A stretch of 64,000 nucleotides of DNA from Pseudarthrobacter sulfonivorans (GCF_001484605.1 NZ_CP013747.1:868001-932000); one strand, 5' to 3'; counted from the first letter of the stretch, positions 7,883-17,340 are shown. A program made the numbers and translations. Notes: generated by a model not told the origin, from the sequence alone.

Positions 7883-8569
7883 GTGACCCGCCTCATCCTC
7901 GCCTCCCAGTCCCCCGCCCGCACCAAGCTCCTGGCCGACGCCGGTATCCGGCACTCCGTGCTGGTCTCCGACGTGGACGAGGACGCGGTCCAGGCCCGCT
8001 ACGGCGTCACGGATCCGCACGATACCGCGCTGCTGCTGGCCCGCGCCAAGGCCGAGGCGGTGGCCGCGTTGCCGGAAGCGGAGGGCGCGCTGGTCATCGG
8101 CTGCGACTCCGTCTTCGAGTTCGACGGCGAGGCGCACGGCAAACCGTACACGGCCGCCGTCGCCCGCGAACGGATGCTGCGGATGAGCGGCAACAGCGGT
8201 GTCCTGCACACCGGGCACTGGCTGGTGGACTGCCGCGCGACGGCAGCCGATGACGAGCCCGCCGAGATAGGCACCGACGCAGCGGCCGACGGCGGCATCA
8301 CGGCACCGGGATCCGGCGCCACCCTCGGTGCGGTCGCCTCCGCCGAGGTCCACTTCACGGAGATGGATCCGGAAGAGATCGACGCGTACATCGCCACGGG
8401 CGAACCGCTGCACTGCGCCGGCTCGTTTACGATCGACGGCCTGGGCGGGGCGTTCATCCGGAAGGTGGACGGGGACCCGCACGCCGTCGTCGGGCTGTCA
8501 GTCTCCACGCTGCGCAGTCTCCTCGGGCACGCAAACGTACGCATCACGGACCTGTGGTCCGCCGAATAA
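7883..8569 (+). CDS. maf: Maf family nucleoside triphosphate pyrophosphatase
   Basis: A 228-residue Maf protein, which hydrolyses non-canonical or modified nucleoside triphosphates to monophosphates and has been linked to septum formation. Conserved pieces are LASQSPARTKLLADAGI near the N-terminus (substrate loop), VIGCDSVFEFDGEAHGKP (catalytic Asp and metal region), HTGHWLVD, and GSFTIDGLGGAFIRKVDGD near the C-terminus. About 35 low-complexity residues (ADDEPAEIGTDAAADG onward) are inserted between DCR and VHFTEMD, where compact Maf proteins have a short turn. The GTG start directly precedes the motif and has a leaderless-type -10. Confidence 0.93.
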   Translation: MTRLILASQSPARTKLLADAGIRHSVLVSDVDEDAVQARYGVTDPHDTALLLARAKAEAVAALPEAEGALVIGCDSVFEFDGEAHGKPYTAAVARERMLRMSGNSGVLHTGHWLVDCRATAADDEPAEIGTDAAADGGITAPGSGATLGAVASAEVHFTEMDPEEIDAYIATGEPLHCAGSFTIDGLGGAFIRKVDGDPHAVVGLSVSTLRSLLGHANVRITDLWSAE

Positions 8570-8590
8570 TTGCGGCGATTTTCCGACCAA

Positions 8591-8607
8591 TTGTAGGTTC
8601 CCTACAA
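8591..8607. promoter_or_regulatory. 17-bp palindrome upstream of acyl-CoA carboxylase alpha gene
   Basis: TTGTAGG-TTC-CCTACAA is a perfect 7-bp inverted repeat in the 130-bp promoter region. It has the shape of a repressor operator, but I cannot name the regulator. Confidence 0.5.
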
Positions 8608-8668
8608 AGCCGCGCCCGTTTACACGCGGAAACCGCAAGTAATATCGGCGGAACCCACAAAATCGCGC

Positions 8669-8674
8669 TAGGCT
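8669..8674 (+). promoter_or_regulatory. Putative -10 (TAGGCT) of carboxylase alpha promoter
   Basis: TAGGCT is the hexamer that recurs as -10 in this window. Transcription would start near 8682, leaving a leader of about 17 nt that contains the AAGGAG (8689-8694) serving the TTG start. Confidence 0.45.
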
Positions 8675-8698
8675 CCCTGAAGGAAAGAAGGAGACGCC

Positions 8699-10513
8699 TT
8701 GTCAGCAAATTTGGAGCAGTCCGCTAGTCCCGTGCAATCGAACCTCACCAAGGTGCTGATCGCAAACCGAGGCGAAATCGCAGTGCGCATCATCCGCGCG
8801 GCTCGCGACGAGGGCATTGCCTCCGTGGCTGTATACGCCGATCCGGACCGCGACGCGCTCCATGTCAGGCTGGCCGACGAGGCCTACTCCCTCGGTGGCA
8901 ACACCGCCGCGGAGTCCTATCTGGTGATGGACAAGATCATTGACGTTGCCCGCCAGTCCGGTGCCGACGGCATCCATCCCGGTTACGGCTTCCTCGCCGA
9001 AAACGCCGAGTTCGCCGCCAAGGTCATCGACGCCGGCATCACCTGGATCGGCCCGTCCCCCGAGGCCATTTCCGCCCTAGGCGACAAGGTCCAGGCCCGC
9101 CACATCGCCGAGAAAGTGGGTGCCCCCCAGGTCCCCGGCACCGCCGATCCTGTGCAGTCGGCCGAGGAAATCCTCGAGTTCGTGGACAAGTTCGGCCTGC
9201 CCGTGGCCATCAAGGCAGCCTTCGGCGGCGGCGGCCGCGGCATCAAAGTGGCCCGCACCCGCGAAGAAATCCCGGAGCTCTTCGAGTCTGCCGTCCGTGA
9301 GGCCACTGCAGCCTTCGGCCGCGGCGAGTGCTTCATCGAACGCTTCCTGGACGCCCCGCGCCACGTCGAAACGCAGTGCCTCGCGGACGCCCACGGCAAC
9401 GTCGTGGTCATCTCCACGCGTGACTGCTCGTTGCAGCGCCGCAACCAGAAGCTCGTTGAAGAAGCACCTGCCCCGTTCCTCACCGAAGAGCAGAACCGCC
9501 GCCTCTACGAATCCTCCAAGGCCATCCTGAAGGAAGCCGGTTACCTCGGCGCCGGAACCTGCGAGTTCCTGGTGGGCCAGGACGGCACCATCTCCTTCCT
9601 CGAGGTCAACACCCGCCTGCAGGTGGAGCACTGCGTCTCCGAAGAGGTCACGGGGATCGACCTGGTCCGCGAACAGTTCCGGCTGGCCCGCGGCGAGGAG
9701 CTCGGCTACGGCGACCCCGAGGTCCGCGGCCACTCGTTCGAATTCCGCATCACCGGCGAGGACCCGGGCCGCAACTTCATGCCAGCCCCCGGCACCATCA
9801 CCACCCTGAAGAACCCCACAGGCCCCGGCATCCGGATCGACTCCGGCGTGGAGGAGGGCGATGTCATCAGCGGCAACTTCGACTCGATGCTCTCCAAGCT
9901 GATCGTCACCGGCGCCACGCGTGCCCAGGCCCTGCAGCGTTCGCGGCGCGCCTTGGAGGAAATGGTGGTGGGGGGCATCCCCACCGTTATCCCGTTCGAC
10001 CTCGCCGTTGTTTCGGACCCCGCTTTTGCGCCCGCGGAAGGGCCTTTCAGCATCCACACCCGCTGGATTGAAACCGAATTCGTCAACAACATTCCCGCCT
10101 GGACGCCGGACGGAACCGCTGAAGCCAGTGGCGACGCCGGTGAACGCCAGCGCGTGGTGGTTGAAGTGGGGGGCAAGCGCCTCGAGGTTGTCCTGCCGGC
10201 CTCCCTTGGTTCGATCGGGGCGGGTTCCGCCGCCGGCGCGAAGTCCAACAAGTCCAAGAAACGCCTCCGTTCAGGCGGAGCGGCTGCGTCCGCCGCCGGC
10301 GACGCGCTGACCTCCCCGATGCAGGGCACCATCGTCAAGGTTGCCGTGACCAACGGCGACGTTGTGTCCGAGGGTGACCTGGTGGTGGTTCTCGAAGCGA
10401 TGAAGATGGAACAGCCCCTGACCGCGCACCGTTCCGGCATCATCACCGGACTCAGCGCAGTGGCCGGTGAGACGGTTTCGGCCGGCGCCGTCATCGCCAC
10501 GATCGAAGACTAG
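8699..10513 (+). CDS. Acyl-CoA carboxylase alpha subunit (biotin carboxylase + BCCP)
   Basis: A 604-residue fused biotin carboxylase and biotin carboxyl carrier protein; it carboxylates biotin with ATP and bicarbonate for acetyl-/propionyl-CoA carboxylation. Order: N-terminal domain ([18 protein letters not shown]), ATP-grasp region ([31 protein letters not shown]), biotin carboxylase C-terminal domain, a Lys/Ser linker, and a C-terminal BCCP with [12 protein letters not shown], where Lys569 is the biotinylation site. Length and order are those of the actinobacterial AccA3-type protein. The TTG start is chosen because AAGGAG precedes it at good spacing. The partner subunits are probably those at the left edge of the window. 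Confidence 0.95.
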   Translation: MSANLEQSASPVQSNLTKVLIANRGEIAVRIIRAARDEGIASVAVYADPDRDALHVRLADEAYSLGGNTAAESYLVMDKIIDVARQSGADGIHPGYGFLAENAEFAAKVIDAGITWIGPSPEAISALGDKVQARHIAEKVGAPQVPGTADPVQSAEEILEFVDKFGLPVAIKAAFGGGGRGIKVARTREEIPELFESAVREATAAFGRGECFIERFLDAPRHVETQCLADAHGNVVVISTRDCSLQRRNQKLVEEAPAPFLTEEQNRRLYESSKAILKEAGYLGAGTCEFLVGQDGTISFLEVNTRLQVEHCVSEEVTGIDLVREQFRLARGEELGYGDPEVRGHSFEFRITGEDPGRNFMPAPGTITTLKNPTGPGIRIDSGVEEGDVISGNFDSMLSKLIVTGATRAQALQRSRRALEEMVVGGIPTVIPFDLAVVSDPAFAPAEGPFSIHTRWIETEFVNNIPAWTPDGTAEASGDAGERQRVVVEVGGKRLEVVLPASLGSIGAGSAAGAKSNKSKKRLRSGGAAASAAGDALTSPMQGTIVKVAVTNGDVVSEGDLVVVLEAMKMEQPLTAHRSGIITGLSAVAGETVSAGAVIATIED

Positions 10514-10531
10514 ACCCTGCCGGAGGCACCC

Positions 10532-10972
10532 ATGCTCGCACCCAGTTTTGAAGAAGAAGTAGACCGCTACCACCTGGCGGTTCCGGAAATCACCCGCGGG
10601 AATCCCGGTGCCGTCAAGGACCTGTATTCCAGGCTCGACGACGTCACGCTGGCCAACCCGTTCGGCGGCATCGCACGTGGTTGGGCCCAGGTGGAGGCCC
10701 GGCTGGACCAGGCGTCCCGGCAGTTCCAGGACGGCGAGATGCTGGGGTTCGACACCATCACCTCCTACACCGCACGCGACACGGCCTACCTGGTGGAAAC
10801 GGAACACTTCCGTGCCCGGCTGGAGAGCGCCGCAGCGCCAGAGGAATTCGCGCTCCGTGTGACCAGCATCTTCCGGCGCGAAGAAGGCTACTGGAAGCTG
10901 GTCCACCGCCACGCAGACCCGGCCGCGCAGCCGCAGTCCCGGCGATCCTTCGCGCAGCCTGCCAGCCACTGA
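10532..10972 (+). CDS. SnoaL/NTF2-like protein
   Basis: A 146-residue cytosolic protein with the pattern of the NTF2/SnoaL-like fold: an N-terminal helix followed by DLYSRLDDVTLANPFGG, a hinge, then strands ending FRREEGYWKLVHRHAD. Members include small hydrolases, isomerases and stress proteins of unknown substrate. It starts 18 bp after the carboxylase alpha gene with CGGAGG as ribosome binding site, so it is probably cotranscribed. The C-terminal 15 residues are a polar tail. No catalytic assignment is possible. Confidence 0.82.
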   Translation: MLAPSFEEEVDRYHLAVPEITRGNPGAVKDLYSRLDDVTLANPFGGIARGWAQVEARLDQASRQFQDGEMLGFDTITSYTARDTAYLVETEHFRARLESAAAPEEFALRVTSIFRREEGYWKLVHRHADPAAQPQSRRSFAQPASH

Positions 10973-10987
10973 CAGCCTTCGTGCCTC

Positions 10988-11014
10988 TGGCGCCGGGGCT
11001 GTGCTCCGGCGCCA
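10988..11014 (+). terminator. Hairpin terminator after carboxylase alpha/SnoaL operon
   Basis: A perfect 9-bp inverted repeat (TGGCGCCGG / CCGGCGCCA) with a 9-nt loop lies 15 bases after the stop. Confidence 0.6.
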
Positions 11015-11071
11015 ACCGCAGGCTCGCTGCGTCCTCTGGCGTTGAGCTGGGGCGAAAGGCACACTTAGCGT

Positions 11072-11803
11072 GTGAAGCCTTTCCTCCTCCTTGCCTCCCG
11101 GGCTGAAGACGCCGCCGCAGAGGAAGAGTATGAGTCGTACCTGACGTATGGCAGGCTGACCCCTTCGCAGCTGAGGCGTGTCCGGCTTGAGGCCGCTCCC
11201 CTGCCGCAACTGGACCTGAACGATTACTCGGCGGTGATTGTGGGCGGCAGTCCCTTCACGTCCAGCGACCCGGCAGACCACAAGAGCGAAACCCAGCACC
11301 GGGTGGAGCGGGAACTGGCCGGGCTGCTGGACCGGATCGTGGCCCAGGACTTTCCGTTCCTGGGCGCGTGCTACGGGGTGGGGACGCTGGGCAGGCATCA
11401 GGGCGCCGTGATCGACAGGACCTTTGGCGAACAGCTGGGCGGGGTGGAAATCGAGCTGACGGAGGCGGGGCTCGCGGATCCGCTCCTGCACGGGATGCCA
11501 CGGCGTTTCACCGCCTTCACCGGGCACAAGGAGGCTTGCACCAGATTGCCCTCCCACGCGGTGCTGCTGGCATCCTCCCAGGCCTGCCCCGTCCACATGT
11601 TCCGCATCAAGCAGAACCTGTACGCCACACAGTTCCACCCTGAGCTGGACGCGGAGGGCCTGGTGACCCGGATCGACATCTACCGCCACGCCGGCTACTT
11701 CCCGCCGGAGTCCGCCGAGGAACTCATGGCGGACGCGCGGATGTACACCGCCACCGAGCCCATGAAGATCCTCCGCAACTTCGTGGACCGCTACGCCAAC
11801 TGA
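11072..11803 (+). CDS. Class I glutamine amidotransferase-like protein (GMP synthase-type domain)
   Basis: A 243-residue stand-alone GATase1 domain. The nucleophile elbow is FLGACYGVGTLGRHQG (Cys100) and the catalytic His/Glu pair is in TQFHPELDAEG. Such proteins often hydrolyse glutamine or gamma-glutamyl compounds, but the acceptor is unknown here. No synthetase domain is attached. The GTG start at 11072 lacks a clear Shine-Dalgarno sequence; CACACTTAGCGTGTG, a 5-bp inverted repeat with a 5-nt centre, overlaps the start and contains an acceptable TANNNT hexamer, so the exact start is uncertain. The next gene is convergent, beyond a hairpin. Confidence 0.88.
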   Translation: MKPFLLLASRAEDAAAEEEYESYLTYGRLTPSQLRRVRLEAAPLPQLDLNDYSAVIVGGSPFTSSDPADHKSETQHRVERELAGLLDRIVAQDFPFLGACYGVGTLGRHQGAVIDRTFGEQLGGVEIELTEAGLADPLLHGMPRRFTAFTGHKEACTRLPSHAVLLASSQACPVHMFRIKQNLYATQFHPELDAEGLVTRIDIYRHAGYFPPESAEELMADARMYTATEPMKILRNFVDRYAN

Positions 11804-11870
11804 GCCTGCGGACGGGTGGCGAGCGCCGCCGTCGTGCGTTCCTCCCCGGTCGGTCCCGCCCGGACACAGC

Positions 11871-11917
11871 AATGCCCGGCACGCTCCCCGCAATAACGGG
11901 GAACACGCCGGGCATTT
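11871..11917. terminator. Bidirectional terminator between amidotransferase and MFS genes
   Basis: The outer arms AATGCCCGGC / GCCGGGCATT pair perfectly, and an inner TCCCCG / CGGGGA pair extends the stem. A run of T follows on the + strand. Confidence 0.8.
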
Positions 11918-11955
11918 CTGTCAGCAACCGGGCTGGAACGCCCGACGGCGGGGCC

Positions 11956-13368
11956 TCAGGCTACGTTGTTCTCGTAGTCCAGGTCGCGGGTTTCCTTGCT
12001 TACGAACAGCGCAATCAGCGTCAGCACCGACATCGCGGTCAGGTAGACACCCACCAGGACCGGGCTGCCGTCGGCCAGCTCCCAGAGCGCGACGGCGATG
12101 AACGGAGCCACCGCAGCACCCAGGATGCTGGACACGTTGTAACTGACGGCGGATCCCGTGTAGCGCACATTGGTGGGGAACAGTTCCGGCAGCAGCGCAC
12201 CCATGGGGCCGAACGTGAGGCCCATCAGGGAGAAGCCGATGACCAGCAGGGCCATGGTGCCCACGAAGCCGCCGCTGAACAGCGGGACGAACAGGAGGCC
12301 GAAGACGAAGATGCCACCCGTGACGGCCAGCAGCATCTTGCGGCGGCCGTACTTCTCCGCCAGCGGTCCGGAAACCAGGGTGAAGATGCCGAAGAACACG
12401 ACGCCGGCAATCAGCATCCAGAGGAAATCGTTGCGGGTGAAACCCAGGCCGGGAACAAACGCGGCCGCGGCGGCCTCGGACATCGGCTTGCCTGCCTTCT
12501 CGGCGGCAGCCTTGGCGGCATCCAGGGTGGAAGCGCGGGTGCCGTAGGTCAGCGTGAACGTGGTCATCAGGTAGAAGAGCACGTACGTGGCGAGCATGAT
12601 GAACGTGCCCAGGATCAGCGGGCGCCAGCTGGTCTTGAAGACCCGGGCCAGAGGCAGCTTGGCCACTTCATTGGATTCGAGCACCTTGGTGAAGGCAGGC
12701 GTTTCGATCAGCTTGAGGCGGACGTAGAGGCCGATGATCACCATAACGGCGCTGAGCAGGAACGGCACGCGCCAGCCCCAGGCCAGGAAGTCGGCCGGTG
12801 TCAGTGCATAGCTGGCCACCAGGAAGATCACGTTGGCGATGATGAAGCCAATGGGCGCACCAAGCTGCGGGAAGGTGCCGTAGATGGCGCGCTTGTTGGC
12901 CGGGGCGTTTTCGGTGGCCAGCAGGGCAGCGCCGCTCCATTCGCCGCCGAGGGCGAGGCCCTGGGCGAAGCGCATGACCACGAGCAGTGCCGGAGCCCAG
13001 AATTCCCAGCCCGGGACGAGTGCGGTGGGCAGGCAGCCGATCAGGAACGTGGCAATGCCCATGGTCAGCAACGAGGCCACCAGGGTGCCCTTGCGGCCGA
13101 ACTTGTCGCCGAAGTGGCCAAACACGATGGATCCCAGCGGGCGGGCAACGAAGGCCACACCGAACACAGCGAAGGAGCTGAGCAGCTGGGTGGTCTCGTT
13201 CTGGTTGGGGAAGAACAGCGCCGGGAAGACCAGCACGGCGGCGGTGGCGTAGACGTAGAAATCGTAGAACTCAACGGTGGTGCCGATCAGGCTGGCCACA
13301 ATCACGCGGCCGCGTGAGTTCACCGCCTTGGGGGATCCTTGCTCCGCGGTGGTTTGCGTAGATGACAT
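11956..13368 (-). CDS. MFS transporter, metabolite:H+ symporter (ProP/ShiA-like)
   Basis: A 470-residue major facilitator protein of the metabolite:proton symporter subfamily. The N-terminal VASLIGTTVEFYDFYVYATAA (helix 1) is typical of this subfamily, followed by the MFS loop 2-3 signature GHFGDKFGRKGT and RFAQGLALGGEWSGAALLATE. Roughly twelve hydrophobic segments are present. The subfamily moves compatible solutes, shikimate, alpha-ketoglutarate or aromatic acids; the substrate cannot be chosen. The ATG at 13368 has AGGAAAG about 9 nt upstream. An ATGGAC...GTCCAT palindrome lies about 90-105 bp upstream and may be its operator. Confidence 0.9.
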   Translation of the reverse strand: MSSTQTTAEQGSPKAVNSRGRVIVASLIGTTVEFYDFYVYATAAVLVFPALFFPNQNETTQLLSSFAVFGVAFVARPLGSIVFGHFGDKFGRKGTLVASLLTMGIATFLIGCLPTALVPGWEFWAPALLVVMRFAQGLALGGEWSGAALLATENAPANKRAIYGTFPQLGAPIGFIIANVIFLVASYALTPADFLAWGWRVPFLLSAVMVIIGLYVRLKLIETPAFTKVLESNEVAKLPLARVFKTSWRPLILGTFIMLATYVLFYLMTTFTLTYGTRASTLDAAKAAAEKAGKPMSEAAAAAFVPGLGFTRNDFLWMLIAGVVFFGIFTLVSGPLAEKYGRRKMLLAVTGGIFVFGLLFVPLFSGGFVGTMALLVIGFSLMGLTFGPMGALLPELFPTNVRYTGSAVSYNVSSILGAAVAPFIAVALWELADGSPVLVGVYLTAMSVLTLIALFVSKETRDLDYENNVA

Positions 13369-13455
13369 ATGAACACTTTCCTGAGAACCGGCCGGGCCAG
13401 GTAAGGTCCGGCGTGCAGTAGTTAGAGTTCAATATTAGTTCCGGCCGTCCAGTCA

Positions 13456-13472
13456 ATGGACAAAAGGTCCAT
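13456..13472. promoter_or_regulatory. Palindrome ATGGAC-N5-GTCCAT in the MFS/narK divergent region
   Basis: A perfect 6-bp inverted repeat spaced by AAAAG lies directly upstream of a TTGACT on the minus strand that could be the -35 of the MFS gene. The shape resembles GntR- or LysR-type operators; the regulator is unknown. Confidence 0.4.
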
Positions 13473-13628
13473 CATGTGGTCTTGTGGCCCAAGTCTCATT
13501 CTTCGGTCAGTTAACTCTCCTCACGCCGCCGGCCCGGCTGCCGATAGGCAAATGTCACAGGGCGTTAACAAACCGCGACCGTCCGCGAAACGCGCGTTCT
13601 CTACCGTGGAAGAACAACATCCCCCATG

Positions 13629-13634
13629 AGGAGG
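13629..13634 (+). promoter_or_regulatory. Shine-Dalgarno AGGAGG that decides the narK start
   Basis: AGGAGG lies 6 nt before the GTG at 13641. The upstream in-frame ATG (13626) overlaps this sequence and has no ribosome binding site of its own, so the GTG is preferred. Confidence 0.75.
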
Positions 13635-13640
13635 TCCACC

Positions 13641-15113
13641 GTGACTGTTGACCGCAACGCAGATGCCGGCACCGGTAATTCCGTAGATATAGACACCGAC
13701 CCGCTGCACGGAGGCGTGTCCTCATCCGCCAGCGCGCAGCCCTCCACCCGTACAACCGACGCCCCCGCCCTTGAATTCCGCCCAGGCCGCTGGATCGCCA
13801 ACTGGAACGCCGAGAACAAGGAGCAGTGGGAGTCCGCCGGCCGGGCCATCGCCCGCCGCAACCTGAACTGGTCCATCTTCGCCGAGTTCCTCGGCTTTGT
13901 GGTCTGGCAGCTCTGGTCCATCGTGGTGGTCCAGCTGCCGGCAGCCGGCTTCACGTTCACCACCTCGGAAATCTTCTGGCTGATCTCCATGCCCAGCCTG
14001 GTAGGCGCCACCCTCCGGATCCCCTACACCTTTATGGTTCCCCGCTTCGGCGGCCGGAACTGGACCATCGTGTCCGCGCTCCTGCTCCTGATTCCCGCCG
14101 TCGGACTGGGACTTTGCGTCTCCAATCCGGAAACCCCGTTCGGTGTCATGCTGCTCGTGGCAGCACTTGCAGGCTTCGGCGGCGGCAACTTCGCCAGCTC
14201 CATGGCCAACATCACATTCTTCTACCCGGCACGCGAGAAGGGCTGGGCCCTTGGCCTGAACGCCGCCGGTGGCAACATGGGCGCTGCCGTCGCGCAGCTC
14301 GCCGTCCCGATTGCGATCACCCTGCTCGCCGTCGGCAGCGTCAACCTGCCGATGGCCGGCTGGATGTGGATCCCCTTCATCCTGATCGCCGCCTTCGGTG
14401 CCTGGAAGTACATGGACAACCTCACCAGTGCCAAGGGTGACGTGGCCGGCTCGGTCGCGGCACTGAAGGAACCGCACCTGTGGATCATGGCACTGCTGTA
14501 CATCGGCACCTTCGGTTCGTTCATCGGCTTCGCCGGCGTGTTCCCCAAGCTCATCAAGGACTACTTCCCGGCGTTCTCCTCCATCGGAGTCGGCACCGTG
14601 GCACTCTCGCTGGCCTTCCTCGGCCCGCTGGTCGGTTCACTCGCCCGCCCCTACGGCGGACGCATGGCTGACCGCATGGGCGGTGCACGGATGACCGTGG
14701 CAGCATTCGCCGCCATGGCCGTCATCACCCTGACCATGATCTGGACCCTGCCGCTGAAGAACTTCTGGCTGTTCCTGGTCCTCTTCCTGATGCTCTTCAC
14801 GGCCAGCGGCTTCGGCAACGGCGCAACCTACCGGATGATCCCCATCATCTTCGCAACGTCCAGCCGGGCTGCGAAGTCCGGTGCCAGCACGGTTGAAACC
14901 CAGCGACTGGCGTCATCGGCCCTCGGACTGATCTCGGCCATCGGCGCCTACGGCGGCTTCGTTATCCCGCAGGTCCTGAACGCCTCCAACACGGCCAGCG
15001 GCTCCTACACCCCGGCCTTCTACGGTTTCGTCGGAGCCTATGTAGTAATGCTGGCGGTCTGCTGGTTCTGCTACATCCGCAACGCCAACCGAAATGCGAT
15101 GGGACACGTCTAA
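13641..15113 (+). CDS. narK: Nitrate/nitrite transporter, NarK family (MFS)
   Basis: A 490-residue MFS protein of the nitrate/nitrite porter family. A 50-residue polar N-terminus precedes the first helices; signature stretches include GFGGGNFASSMANITFFYP, GWALGLNAAGGNMGAA (nitrate signature) and a second glycine-rich one, MLFTASGFGNGATYRMIP. It ends 1 nt before nasA, so import and reduction are coupled in one operon with the following reductase. The GTG at 13641 is preferred over ATG 13626 because of a perfect AGGAGG. Upstream, TTAAC, CGACC and GAAAC elements at 11-bp spacing (13565-13591) weakly resemble a GlnR site. Confidence 0.93.
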   Translation: MTVDRNADAGTGNSVDIDTDPLHGGVSSSASAQPSTRTTDAPALEFRPGRWIANWNAENKEQWESAGRAIARRNLNWSIFAEFLGFVVWQLWSIVVVQLPAAGFTFTTSEIFWLISMPSLVGATLRIPYTFMVPRFGGRNWTIVSALLLLIPAVGLGLCVSNPETPFGVMLLVAALAGFGGGNFASSMANITFFYPAREKGWALGLNAAGGNMGAAVAQLAVPIAITLLAVGSVNLPMAGWMWIPFILIAAFGAWKYMDNLTSAKGDVAGSVAALKEPHLWIMALLYIGTFGSFIGFAGVFPKLIKDYFPAFSSIGVGTVALSLAFLGPLVGSLARPYGGRMADRMGGARMTVAAFAAMAVITLTMIWTLPLKNFWLFLVLFLMLFTASGFGNGATYRMIPIIFATSSRAAKSGASTVETQRLASSALGLISAIGAYGGFVIPQVLNASNTASGSYTPAFYGFVGAYVVMLAVCWFCYIRNANRNAMGHV

Positions 15114-15114
15114 C

Positions 15115-17340
15115 ATGACCAAAAGCGCCGACACGCACTGCCCTTACTGCGCCCTGCAGTGCGCCATGACGCTCACGTCACCAGCGGTACTGACCCCGGC
15201 TTCCGAGCCGGGGTCAGTCCCCGTGCCGGCTGAATCCGTAGCGCTGGCCGCTGCGGACGGCACCCTGAAAGCCCCCCTCCTCGAAGTGAGCGGCCGGGAC
15301 TTCCCCACCAACCGCGGCGGCCTCTGCCGCAAGGGCTGGACCTCAGCCACGCTCCTCAACCACCCCGGACGGGTCACCGAACCCCTGCTCAAGGGCGCCG
15401 ACGGCGTCCATCGCCCCATCGGCTGGGACCAGGCCCTGGCGCTGGTCACCACCGCCGTGAAGGACACGCAGGCACGCTACGGGAAGGACGCCGTCGGGGT
15501 TTTCGGCGGCGGTGGCCTCACCAACGAGAAGGCCTACATGCTGGGCAAGTTCGCCCGCCTGGCCCTGGGCACCTCACGCATCGACTACAACGGCCGCTTC
15601 TGCATGTCCTCCGCCGCGGCCGCCGGGATGCGCGCCTTCGGCCTGGACCGCGGCCTCCCGTTTCCGCTGGCAGACCTGGACTCGGCCAGCACCATCATGA
15701 TGCTCGGCTCCAACGTGGCAGAAACCATGCCGCCGTTTGTACAGCACCTGCAGGGCGCCCGCGACGCCGGCGGACTGATCGTGGTGGATCCGCGCCGTTC
15801 AGCCACGGCAAAGTTCACATCCGACGGCGGCGGCCTTCACCTCCAGCCCCTGCCGGGCACGGACCTCACCCTCCTGCTGGGCCTCTCGCACGTGATCATC
15901 CACGAGGGCCTGGCCGACGAAGACTTCATCGCGGCACGCACCACCGGCTACGAGGCCGTGGTCCGCAGCGTCAACGCGTTCTGGCCCGAACGCGTCCAGT
16001 CCCTCACCGGCGTCCCGGCCGAGCTCATCCGCGACACCGCCCGCAGGCTCGCCGACGGTGCGGGCAAGGGCGGCAGCTACATCCTTACCGGACGCGGTGT
16101 GGAGCAGCACGTGGACGGCACGGACACCGCCACCGCCGCGATCAACCTCAGCCTCCTGCTGGGCCTGCCCGGCTCGCGCCGCAGCGGCTACGGCACCCTC
16201 ACCGGCCAGGGCAACGGCCAGGGCGGCCGCGAGCACGGCCAGAAGGCCGACCAGCTCCCCGGCTACCGGAAGATCACCGACCCCGCCGCCCGCGCCCACA
16301 TGGCCGGCGTCTGGGGCGTCCCGGAGGAAACCATTCCCGGGCCGGGATTGCCCGCCGTCCAGCTGCTGAAGTCGCTGGGACAGCCCGACGGCGTCCGGTG
16401 CCTTTTTGTGCACGCCTCCAACATCGCGGTGGCCTCCCCCGATGCAAACGCCGTCATCGCCGGGCTCCGCAGCCTGGACTTCCTGGTGGTCTGCGACTTC
16501 TTCATGTCCGAGACCGCCGCGGAAGCCGACCTTATCCTCCCGGTCCTGCAGTGGGCCGAGGAGGAGGGCACGCTCACCAACCTCGAGGGGCGCGTCCTCC
16601 GCCGCCGCCAGGCCCTGCAGCCGCCGGCCGGCGCACGCAGCGAACTGTGGATCATGGCCCGGCTGGCAGAAGCGCTCGAGGCCCCGTCCACGTACAGCGA
16701 AGATCCGGAAACAGTCTTTGAGGAACTGCGGCTGGCCTCGGCCGGCGGGCACGCCGACTACTCCGGCATCGATTACGCCATGCTGGACCGCGGCGAAGCT
16801 GCCTACTGGCCGTACCCCGTGGGGAGCACCGGCACGCCCCGGCTATTCCTGGACACCTTTGCCCACGCCGGCGGCAAGGCGGTCATGACCCCGGTGACGC
16901 CCCGCCGCCGTCGTACGCCGGCCGCCAACCCGGACCCGGCCGCGAAAACCATGACCCTGATCACCGGCCGCCTCCTGGAGCACTACCAGTCCGGGGCCCA
17001 GACCCGGCGCGTGTCCGAGCTGCTGGCCACCCAGCCCGAAGCGAAAATTCAGATCCACCCGGCCGCCGCAGCCGGCATGGGCATCACCGAAGGCGCTTTC
17101 GTCTCCGTAGCCAACGAACGCGGCGAGGTCCTCTGCCGGGCAGAACTCAGCACGGCCATCCGGCCCGAGACGGTTTTCCTGCCGTTCCATTTCCCCGAAC
17201 TCGAAAGCGCCAACCGCCTCACCGAGGCGGCAACGGATCCCATTTCCGGGATGCCCGAGTTCAAGTTCAACAAGGTGTGGGTCCGGGCTGCGGCCAACGG
17301 ACTTCAGAACAGTGTTCTTCAGACATCGGAGGCCTCATGA
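15115..17340 (+). CDS. nasA: Assimilatory nitrate reductase catalytic subunit
   Basis: A 741-residue molybdopterin oxidoreductase that reduces nitrate to nitrite in the cytoplasm. The N-terminal [4Fe-4S] ligands are CPYCALQC (Cys9, 12, 16) and [10 protein letters not shown] (Cys71). Then come the MopB core ([42 protein letters not shown]) and a C-terminal molydopterin-dinucleotide-binding domain ([16 protein letters not shown]). The gap between the third and fourth Cys is about 54 residues, longer than usual, and contains a Pro/Ser/Val/Ala insert encoded by a perfect inverted repeat. The ATG at 15115 is one base after the narK stop. The stop overlaps the next start (ATGA). Confidence 0.94.
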   Translation: MTKSADTHCPYCALQCAMTLTSPAVLTPASEPGSVPVPAESVALAAADGTLKAPLLEVSGRDFPTNRGGLCRKGWTSATLLNHPGRVTEPLLKGADGVHRPIGWDQALALVTTAVKDTQARYGKDAVGVFGGGGLTNEKAYMLGKFARLALGTSRIDYNGRFCMSSAAAAGMRAFGLDRGLPFPLADLDSASTIMMLGSNVAETMPPFVQHLQGARDAGGLIVVDPRRSATAKFTSDGGGLHLQPLPGTDLTLLLGLSHVIIHEGLADEDFIAARTTGYEAVVRSVNAFWPERVQSLTGVPAELIRDTARRLADGAGKGGSYILTGRGVEQHVDGTDTATAAINLSLLLGLPGSRRSGYGTLTGQGNGQGGREHGQKADQLPGYRKITDPAARAHMAGVWGVPEETIPGPGLPAVQLLKSLGQPDGVRCLFVHASNIAVASPDANAVIAGLRSLDFLVVCDFFMSETAAEADLILPVLQWAEEEGTLTNLEGRVLRRRQALQPPAGARSELWIMARLAEALEAPSTYSEDPETVFEELRLASAGGHADYSGIDYAMLDRGEAAYWPYPVGSTGTPRLFLDTFAHAGGKAVMTPVTPRRRRTPAANPDPAAKTMTLITGRLLEHYQSGAQTRRVSELLATQPEAKIQIHPAAAAGMGITEGAFVSVANERGEVLCRAELSTAIRPETVFLPFHFPELESANRLTEAATDPISGMPEFKFNKVWVRAAANGLQNSVLQTSEAS
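15189..15218. repeat. 12-bp perfect inverted repeat inside nasA
   Basis: ACTGACCCCGGC and GCCGGGGTCAGT flank a 6-nt loop within codons 25-35 of nasA, in a poorly conserved insert between the Fe-S cysteines. Such a hairpin is unexpected inside coding sequence. Confidence 0.7.

Noticed and set aside
6152..8482. A 776-residue open frame on the minus strand
   Set aside because: It lies antisense to the MMPL exporter and maf. Its composition (Gly, His, Gln, Arg) is what reverse-strand reading of high-GC coding DNA gives, and it has no recognisable motif.
13565..13591. TTAAC-n6-CGACC-n6-GAAAC as a GlnR site for narK
   Set aside because: The spacing is right but the middle box is poor. It is kept only as supporting remark to the nirB array, not as a feature.
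13626..13640. ATG at 13626 as the narK start
   Set aside because: It has no ribosome site of its own and overlaps the perfect AGGAGG that serves the GTG at 13641.
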